A DNA stretch of 64,000 bases from Ceratotherium simum simum. Lineage: Eukaryota > Chordata > Mammalia > Perissodactyla > Rhinocerotidae. The position numbers and the translations under genes are program-made. Positions 57,526 through 64,000 of this stretch are shown here, piece by piece; position 1 is the first letter of the stretch, and every line of letters begins with the position of its first letter. Location: NCBI RefSeq assembly GCF_000283155.1, contig NW_004454178.1, forward strand, positions 5,858,911 to 5,922,910, in the 5' to 3' direction. The notes beneath the pieces were generated by a model, which worked only from the letters and a program-made list of their open reading frames with translations, was not told the origin of the DNA and ran no database searches.

Positions 57526-58170
57526 TCTATGATTACATTTCTTTCATGGTTTGTGCTTTCTGTTTTCTTCGAGAAATCTTTTCCCAGCCCAATGTCACAA
57601 TGATTACAGTATGTCTATTTATCCTATGTTTTCTTCTAGACATTTTACAGTTTTAGCTCTCACTTTTAGGTCCACTTCATGTTAATTTTTGGTATAGAAT
57701 CAAGTAAGAATTGAGTTGTGTTTTTTTCATACACATATCCAATTGTTTCAGCACCACTGAATTACTCCAGCATATCTATGAAAATCAATTGGAATCCATA
57801 TGCATGGAACTATCTCTAGATTCTCTATCTGTTCTAAACTGGGTTAAATACTGTAGTTTTACAGTAAGCTTTGAAATTAGGTAATGTGAATCTTCCAAAC
57901 TTGTTCTTCTTTTTCAAAATTTTTACGGCTACTCTGGCTTCTTTGAATTTCCATATAGATTTTAGAATAAATTTGTCAATTTCTTTAAAAATATCCTGCC
58001 AGGATTTTGATTGGTATTGCATTGATTCAGTAAGGGGAGAATTGCCATCTTAATAACACTGAGACCTACCATTTATGCATGGCAAATATCTCCCTTTGTT
58101 TAGGTCTTCTTTAATTTCTTTCAGCAAAATTATATAGTTTTTAGTTTATAGTTTTTATACATCTATTCCC
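57526..58170 (-). mobile_element. Old L1 ORF2 fragment, minus strand
   Basis: On the minus strand a frame at 58022-57834 reads 'KFILKSIWKFKEARVAVKIL' followed by 'KKKNKFGRFTLPNFKAYCK', the L1 ORF2 stretch after the reverse-transcriptase domain ('[26 protein letters not shown]'). Decayed, internal fragment; it abuts MER5A on the left. Confidence 0.85.
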
Positions 58171-59495
58171 TCTTGTAGGGCTATTCAAGTTTTCCATTTT
58201 CTCTTGGGTTCATTTGGAAATTTCTCTTTTAAAGGAATTTGCCTGTTTCAAAGAAAACTTGTCTTTATAAAAAGCTCCCAGATATTGAGACACTTCCAGA
58301 CAAAGACCACACTTTGATAGCATTGTGCTATAACACTGCAAACTGTCAGGAACATAACAGATTTCTGTTAGGTACTTACTATTTTATTTGCTATAATTTA
58401 CAGAGCAAACCTCTCAGCATATAACTCTCAGGAAACAGTGTGACATCAAATTATTAAATGTTATCCCAAATAGACATTTCAGTCACAATTTGTTCAAGTT
58501 TTAGAACAGAAGTCATACTCAACTGCCAGTAATAACTGTGAGTGACTTTTAGCATCTATTCTTGTTCAGCTTAACAAAATAGATAAACAGAATCACACTC
58601 TTATATTCAGAGATGTTGTCTCAGGGTAGAAATAAAATGACAGGCTGTAACTGGAACTATTTTTGTAGAGTTCAGTAAATGTTGCCCTGTTTTTACCTAT
58701 CCCAGAATACTGCAGCAGCAGTGATTTCTAAGAAATACCCAATTAGCACAGGCTAACATACATACGACTAAAAATATAAGCAATTAAGTCAAAGGTTAAT
58801 GGTTGATTAATGGCTAATTATTAGCCTAGTGGGAATCATTGATACTTTCCCTGCAGGGAGAGATCTGTTCTGAGTCCTTGTTAGTTTATACTTTACATAA
58901 GTCTGATTCTACTACTATTTTAACTATTTCCTGAGAGAAAATAAATGGATTTCTATTACGGTAGCATAGAGGTATTAGGTTAGTGGTTTGGATCAAGTAG
59001 TTTGATTGGTAATGCTTTAAGAACCAGGGCTGGCTCGATATAAACTTAAAATTTTAGAAGAATATGTATATATATATATATTTTAATCAGTGACCATTTA
59101 ACAAGTAGAGGCAGGACCCCAGGTCAATTAATCACTTGTTGGTACCCAATCTTCTCTCATATTTGTCTATATTCCTCCTTCTCCTGACTCTTCTTGACTC
59201 TATGTCAAAGAGGAAGTAAGACTGAGAAACGAAATGCAGCATGGTGTCTGAGCCATGTTTACACTGCAACAAATACAGAACAATTGCTGAGGGAGAGAGC
59301 GTTGACCTCTTAAACTGGCTGCAGAGATAAGAAATTCCCATAGAGTTTAGGAATTGGCAGTGGGGCAATATGTCAGGTCCTGGGCATCATGACTGGCCAC
59401 AGTTGTGTGATGACTGAAATAAGCTTGAGAGGCCAATTTTGCTTTATTCTGATCAATTAGGGACCTGAGGAAATTCAACTCAGCCAATGAGTAAT
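58171..59495. other. Unique DNA, nothing recognised
   Basis: About 1.3 kb. A short (TA)n lies at 59067-59082. Nothing else recognised. Confidence 0.4.
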
Positions 59496-59509
59496 AAAAG
59501 GTAAATATA

Positions 59510-59705
59510 GGGCCAGCCCGGTGGCTTAGCGGTTAAGTGCACGCGCTCCGCTACTGGCGGCCCAGGTTCAGATCCCGGGTGCGCACCGACGCACTGCTTC
59601 TCCGGCCCTGCTGAGGCCACATCCCACATACAGCAACTAGAAGGATGTGCGGCTATGACATACAACTATCTACTGGGGCTTTGGGGGAAAAATTTAAAAA
59701 AAAAA
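59510..59705 (+). mobile_element. ERE SINE, short type
   Basis: GGGCCAGCCCGGTGGCTTAG head, 'gttcagatcccgggtgcgc', 'cttctccggccctgctgaggcc', 'ctatgacatacaactatctactggggc' and a pure A tail. A perfect 14-bp duplication AAAAGGTAAATATA flanks it (59496-59509, 59706-59719). Confidence 0.95.
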
Positions 59706-59919
59706 AAAAGGTAAATATAAGTAGCTGAAGGGGCAAATTTGTAAATCATCTCTGAAGGAATAAGGTGTAAGTGGCCATCAGTATATTCAGAAGAAAATAC
59801 TAAGAAGAAAAATACTAGAGATACTAGCTAAGATGGATGACCAGAGAGTAGTTGGTGCATACCTCTCTGGGGACACTTATCACTTTGTTTCAGAGTCATC
59901 TGTTGACAGGTTAGTTTCC

Positions 59920-60045
59920 TAAGTAGACTGTGAACTTCTTGAGGTCTAGAAACTTATTTTATTCATCTTTGTTTCTCTAGTACTTAGCTTAAGTTCCAGG
60001 GCTTTAACAGGCGCTCAATGGATGGTTAAAAATGAGTGAGTGACC
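59920..60045 (+). mobile_element. L2 3' end
   Basis: 'agtagactgtgaacttcttgaggtctagaaacttattttattcatctttgtttctctagtacttagc' and 'caggcgctcaatggatgg' are the L2 end. The SINE at 60046 was inserted at its terminus. Confidence 0.8.
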
Positions 60046-60343
60046 GGGGTGGCCCCGTGGCTTAGCGGTTAAGTGCGTGCACTCCGCTACTGGCAGCCCA
60101 GGTTCAGATCCCGGGCACGCACCGACGCACTGCTTGTCCACCCATGCTGAGGTGGTGTCCCACATACAGCAACTAGAAGGATGTGCAACTATGACATACA
60201 ACTATCTACTGGGGCTTTGGGGAGAAAAAGGGTAAAAAAGGAGGAGGATTGGCAATAGATGTTAGCTCAGGGCTGCTCTTCCTCAGCAAAAAGCGGAGGA
60301 TTGGCGTGGATGTTAGCTCAGGGCTGATCTTCCTCACAAAAAA
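60046..60343 (+). mobile_element. ERE SINE, composite type
   Basis: GGGGTGGCCCCGTGGCTTAG head, 'gttcagatcccgggcacgc', 'ctatgacatacaactatctactggggc', A-rich linker, two 'gatgttagctcagggctg' modules. A perfect 18-bp duplication AAAAATGAGTGAGTGACC flanks it (60028-60045, 60344-60361). Confidence 0.96.
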
Positions 60344-60361
60344 AAAAATGAGTGAGTGACC

Positions 60362-61000
60362 ATTGTGCATTGTTGGTGGGAATGTAAAATGGTGCAGCTG
60401 CTATGGAAAACAGTATGATGGTTCCCCAAAAAATTAAAAATATAATTAACATATTCCAGCAATTCTACTTCTAGGTATATATCCAAAAGAATTGAAAGCA
60501 GAACCTCCAAGAGGTATTTGTATAACCATGTGCATAGCAGCATTATCTATAACAGCCAAGAGGTGGAAGCAACCCAGGTGTCCACTGATGAACAGATAAA
60601 TAAAATGTGGTATATACATACAGTAAAATATTATTCAGCCTTAAAAAGGAAGGAAATTCTAGCACATGTTATAGAATGGATGAACTTTGAGGACATTAGG
60701 TTCCGTGAAATAAGCCAGTCACAAAAAGGCAAATATTGCATGATTCCACTTATATGAATTACCTAGAGTAGTCAAATTCATAGAAATAGAAAGTAGAATG
60801 GTAGTTGCCAGAAGCTGGGGCAGGCAGAAATGAGGAGTTATTGTTTAATGAGTATAGAGTTTCAGTTTGGCAAGATGAAAAAGTTCTGGGAATAGTTGCA
60901 CAAAAACATGAATATTCTTTATACTACTGAACTGTATACTTAGAAATGATTTAAAGGGTAAATTTTATGTCATGTATTTTTTACAATAAAAAAATTTTTT
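60362..61000 (+). mobile_element. Old L1 3' end
   Basis: 'tgcattgttggtgggaatgtaaaatggtgcagctgctatgg', 'attctacttctaggtatatatcc', 'atgtggtatatacatacagtaaaatattattcagcc', 'gtagttgccagaagctgggg', 'gaactgtatacttagaaatg' follow the L1M 3' end, with a short A-rich end. The frame at 60518-60757 is the broken ORF2 C terminus. Confidence 0.9.
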
Positions 61001-62417
61001 AATGAACGAATGAATGGTTAAATGAATGCAGGGCTAAATGAATGAATTAATGAGTAAATAATTAATGAGTAAGCAAACATATTTATAACAATAAATAGAA
61101 AATTAGGCAATTTATGATATACCATGTTTTAATTATTGGTTAGAAAAATAAGAAGTCTAGCGTGCTATCCCATACAACATTTGCAGATATGGGTATGCGT
61201 GTTGAAATAGCATAGATGCCACGTGTACTTGGTGTTTGTTAAACTCATCAAAATACGGTATCGTGTTTGGGACTCTGCAGTTTTAAGAACTGTGAAAAAA
61301 GCAAAAAGTTTTCAGAAAAATAACAAAACATTCAAAGCTAAGAAGACAGGAAATACCAGAAAAGATGTAAAGATTTGTTGTTTCAAAGAAGAAGAGGCCA
61401 AGTGTCTACTGAGTCTTCACATTCAGGTTGGATTATTACAGTAGACAAATTCTAACTTCACAGGTGAAATGGGCTTAAATCACAGTAAGAGAGATTTAAG
61501 AAGGTCCACAAAAGAGATCAATGAAAATTTTAGATTTTCTATTAAAATTGAAGAATAGAATTCAAAAGGTCCAACTTGGCATTTTAAGAGAAATATAACT
61601 TTGAAGTAATAAGGAAAATTATCCAAAATATGGAAATAAGACAGATGATGGTGCCTGTTCTTGCAATGTAATATGACGAATTATGTAACAGATCCACCCA
61701 AGGATTATTTGACTCTTTAGGAGAATGTACCTTTGTTTGATTTACTGTTTTATATTGGTTAGTACCTAATCTCTGTGAAATTTGATGTTAATTTGCAGAT
61801 TCCTGTTCATAAAAAAGATTATACAAATGGTTACAATTTTATTGCTAAGTAGCACATTAACCAGTTTGATATCTAGCTGTGCAATCTTATTTCAACATTC
61901 TACATCTCATTGACCATAAGTACTCAGGCTCACAATTTCCTTTTTTAATCAGACTTACCATCCTATTGGTCCTTTCATTAATGAATTAAAAAAATTATTT
62001 AACACACAGTCACTATGGCTATTTATGGGTTAGTTTTCAACTTTTTGAAAATTATACTTTTACTAATGCTATTTTTTGCTTTTTGAAAATTTCATTAAGA
62101 TGGCACCTTTGTGATTCAGATAGTAAATGTATATAAGCAAAGAAAACTCATGGATCTGTGTATCGCTGAATGAAAGAAAATGAGAATATAAAAACAAAGT
62201 CCCAAAGGAGTTCTCATCAACCAAATCTGAGACAATTTGTGCCTCAAATTAAATAAAAAAAGTAACAGCATATAAGCCAAGTAATTAAAATAAGAATCCA
62301 AGAATAAATGCTGATATAAGCAGATGAATGAATGAATGAGGGAGAAAGGAAAGCTCTTCTTCACTTTATAATGTAGAAGGAATAAAGGATATAGAAAATC
62401 ACCTTTTAAACAACTGA
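61001..62417. other. AT-rich unique DNA, nothing recognised
   Basis: Starts with AATG-rich simple sequence (61000-61070). The remaining 1.3 kb holds no element I can name. A GAATGAAT run lies at 62325-62340. Confidence 0.4.
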
Positions 62418-62430
62418 TTAATAATTATTT

Positions 62431-62662
62431 GGGCCCGGCCCTGTGGCATAGTGGTTAAGTGCACACACTCCGCTGCTGGCAGCCCAGGTTCAGAACCCGG
62501 GCGCGCACTGATGCACCGCTTATCAGGCCATGCTGTGGCAGTGTCCCATATAAAAAAGTAGAGAAAGATGGGCAAGGATGTTAGCCTAGGGCCAGTCTTC
62601 CTCAGCAAAAAGAAGAGGATTGGCATGGATGTTAACTCAGGGCTGATCTTCCTCACAAAAAA
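62431..62662 (+). mobile_element. ERE SINE, long type
   Basis: GGGCCCGGCCCTGTGGCATA head, 'gttcagaacccgggcgcgc', 'cttatcaggccatgctgtggcag', two 'gatgttaRcYYaggg' modules and an A tail. Imperfect duplications of about 13 bp (TTAATAATTATTT / AATAATAATTATT) flank it. Confidence 0.92.
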
Positions 62663-62675
62663 AATAATAATTATT

Positions 62676-62999
62676 ATTCAATAAATAATTGATTCAGGCA
62701 AGAATTATCAATGGATGCTAAAACTAGTGGATGAATGTTTCAGGAGCAACAGGATACTTATATAATCTCAAAGTATCTCCCCACAAATTAGTTATAAATC
62801 ACAAGTAATATAAGTGACAAAGGGATAACTTGATATGAGAAGATATGTTTCCTGAGAAGGACACAATTTTCCCTCAATGGTATTTCTCCCAGAAAATGCA
62901 TAACCCAAATCTAGTCACAAGGAAATCTCAAACTAATCCAAACTGAGGAAGATTCTACAAAGTAACTAACCAATATTCTTCAAAAATATTCATGTCATT
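62676..62999. other. Unique DNA, nothing recognised
   Basis: No element recognised. Confidence 0.4.
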
Positions 63000-63640
63000 T
63001 TATGTAGAGAAAAAGGAACCCTTGTACACAATTGGTGGGAATGTAAATTGGTACAGCTGCTATGGAAAATGGTATGGAGTTTCCTGAAAAAATTAAAAAT
63101 AGAATTACCATATGATCCAGCAACCTTACTTTTGAGTATATATCCAAAGAAAATGAAAACAGGATATTGAAGAGATATTTGCACTCCCATGTCCATTGCA
63201 GCATTATTGAAAATAGCCAAGGTATGGAAACAATCTAAGTGTCCATCAATGGATGAATGGATAAAGAAGATGTGGTATATAGATACAATGGAATATTATT
63301 CAGCCATGAGAAAGAAGGAAATCCTACCATTTGTGACAACATGGATGGACCTGGAAGACATTATGCTAAGTGAAATAAGCCAGACAGAGAAAGACAAATA
63401 CTGCATGGTATCACTTATCGGTGAAATCTAAAAAAAAAAAGGAACTCATAGACACAGAATAGATTGGTGGTCGCCAGGGTCTGGGAGGTGGGGTAAACAG
63501 GGAGAGAGATTTGTAAAAGGGTATAAACTTTTAGCTATCAGATAAATAAGGTCTGAGGATCTAATATGGTGACTATAGTTGACAACACTGTATTGTATAT
63601 TTGATATTTGCTAACAGAGTAAAACTTAAATGTTCTCACA
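63000..63640 (+). mobile_element. Old L1 3' end
   Basis: 'cttgtacacaattggtgggaatgtaaattggtacagctgc', then an ORF2 C-terminal frame at 63189-63431 ('[20 protein letters not shown]', 'MVSLIGEI'), 3' UTR 'gattggtggtcgccagggtctgggaggtgggg' and 'gtgactatagttgacaacactgtattgt'. The reading frame lacks its upstream part. Confidence 0.92.
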
Positions 63641-64000
63641 CTCTTAAGAAGATTAACAATATATACTAATGTCATTTTAAACAAAGAAAGGCTAAGATGA
63701 AGGAGACTAAAGAGATATGGCAACCGAATATAACGTGGTTCCTGGACTGGGAGAAAAATATATAAAGAACGTTATTGAGATAACTAGTGAAATTGCAACA
63801 TTTGAAAATGTTTTATAGATTAGATAATAATATTGGATCTGTGTTAAATTTCCTGATTTTGGTCATTGTATTGTGGTTATGTGAGGTAAAGTCTTTATTC
63901 TTTATTATTTTTTATTCTTTATTCTTTATTCTGAGGTATTTAGAGGTAAAGGAGCATGATACCTGACACCTATTCTCAAATGACTCATGAAAAAAATTAT
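63641..64000 (+). mobile_element. Ancient LINE-like repeat (family of 1378-2460), plus strand
   Basis: 'ggagactaaagagatatggcaaccgaatataacgtgg', 'ggactgggagaaaaatatataaagaacgttattgag', 'tttcctgattttggtcattgtattgtggttatgtgag', 'gaggtatttagaggtaaaggagcatgat' are the reverse complement of blocks seen at 53560-53800. A (TTTATTC)n expansion at 63893-63933 interrupts it. It runs off the window. Confidence 0.6.
63893..63933. repeat. (TTTATTC)n simple repeat
   Basis: Five or so 7-bp units, TTTATTC, with one longer T-rich unit in the middle. Confidence 0.85.

Noticed and set aside
13101..60343. tRNA-like promoter boxes as tRNA genes
   Set aside because: The 'ggttcggatcccggg' and head sequences belong to ERE SINEs with tails and target duplications; they do not form a complete tRNA cloverleaf.
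1..64000. CRISPR arrays, bacterial operons, integrons or phage elements
   Set aside because: No regularly spaced repeats or prokaryotic gene organisation; all repeats fit mammalian transposons and simple sequence.

Overview
This 64 kb window reads as non-coding nuclear DNA of a placental mammal, almost certainly an odd-toed ungulate (Perissodactyla: horse, rhinoceros or tapir lineage). The main evidence is about 20 copies of a tRNA-derived SINE of the equine repetitive element (ERE) type. They have a head with tRNA-like promoter boxes, a body with the 'GATGTTAGCTCAGGG' module or the 'ATGACATACAACTATCTACTGGGGC' module, an A-rich tail, and in most cases clear target-site duplications. L1 elements with a shared lineage-specific 3' end, and ancient mammal-wide MIR, L2, MER5 and Tigger fossils, agree with this. 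Many copies have the pre-tail 'CTTATCAAGCCATGCTGTGG' form. None shows the youngest equid form as I remember it, so a non-equid perissodactyl is somewhat favoured (inference). I recognise no protein-coding exon, rRNA, tRNA or CRISPR array. The open reading frames are short, mostly inside transposons, or created by N runs.

Layout. 1-5.1 kb: AT-rich unique DNA, an ancient LINE-like repeat split by an ERE SINE, a MIR and an L2. 6-8 kb: a 5'-truncated L1 on the minus strand. 8.6-11.2 kb: an old L1/HAL1 ORF1-type remnant carrying a solo ERV LTR (4-bp duplication AACA) and a SINE. 13-17 kb: three SINEs, an L1 3' end and MIRs. 19.7-21.9 kb: the most layered site, an old LTR-like repeat invaded by a SINE (with an assembly gap), an ERV solo LTR (4-bp duplication TATG) and a Tigger-like DNA transposon. 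22-31 kb: mostly unique DNA with scattered L2 and L1 remnants and one SINE. 31-36.8 kb: SINEs, MIRs and a second, less interrupted copy of the old LTR-like repeat. 39-44.3 kb: a SINE inside a SINE, an L2, two old L1 3' halves and two further SINEs. 47-52.4 kb: two L1 copies in tandem, one with a nearly full but broken ORF2; the second assembly gap lies in the first. 53.3-56.6 kb: an ancient repeat split by a young minus-strand L1, then a long L2 split by a SINE. 57-64 kb: MER5A, further L1 remnants and three SINEs.

Nothing here works together as a pathway. The interest lies in insertion history: nested elements, datable target-site duplications, SINE subtype structure, a pair of related solo LTRs and a few unexplained unique blocks. 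One unique block (about 44.9-45.1 kb, minus strand) has strong splice-donor-like sites and deserves a transcript check. I found no convincing new biological system.
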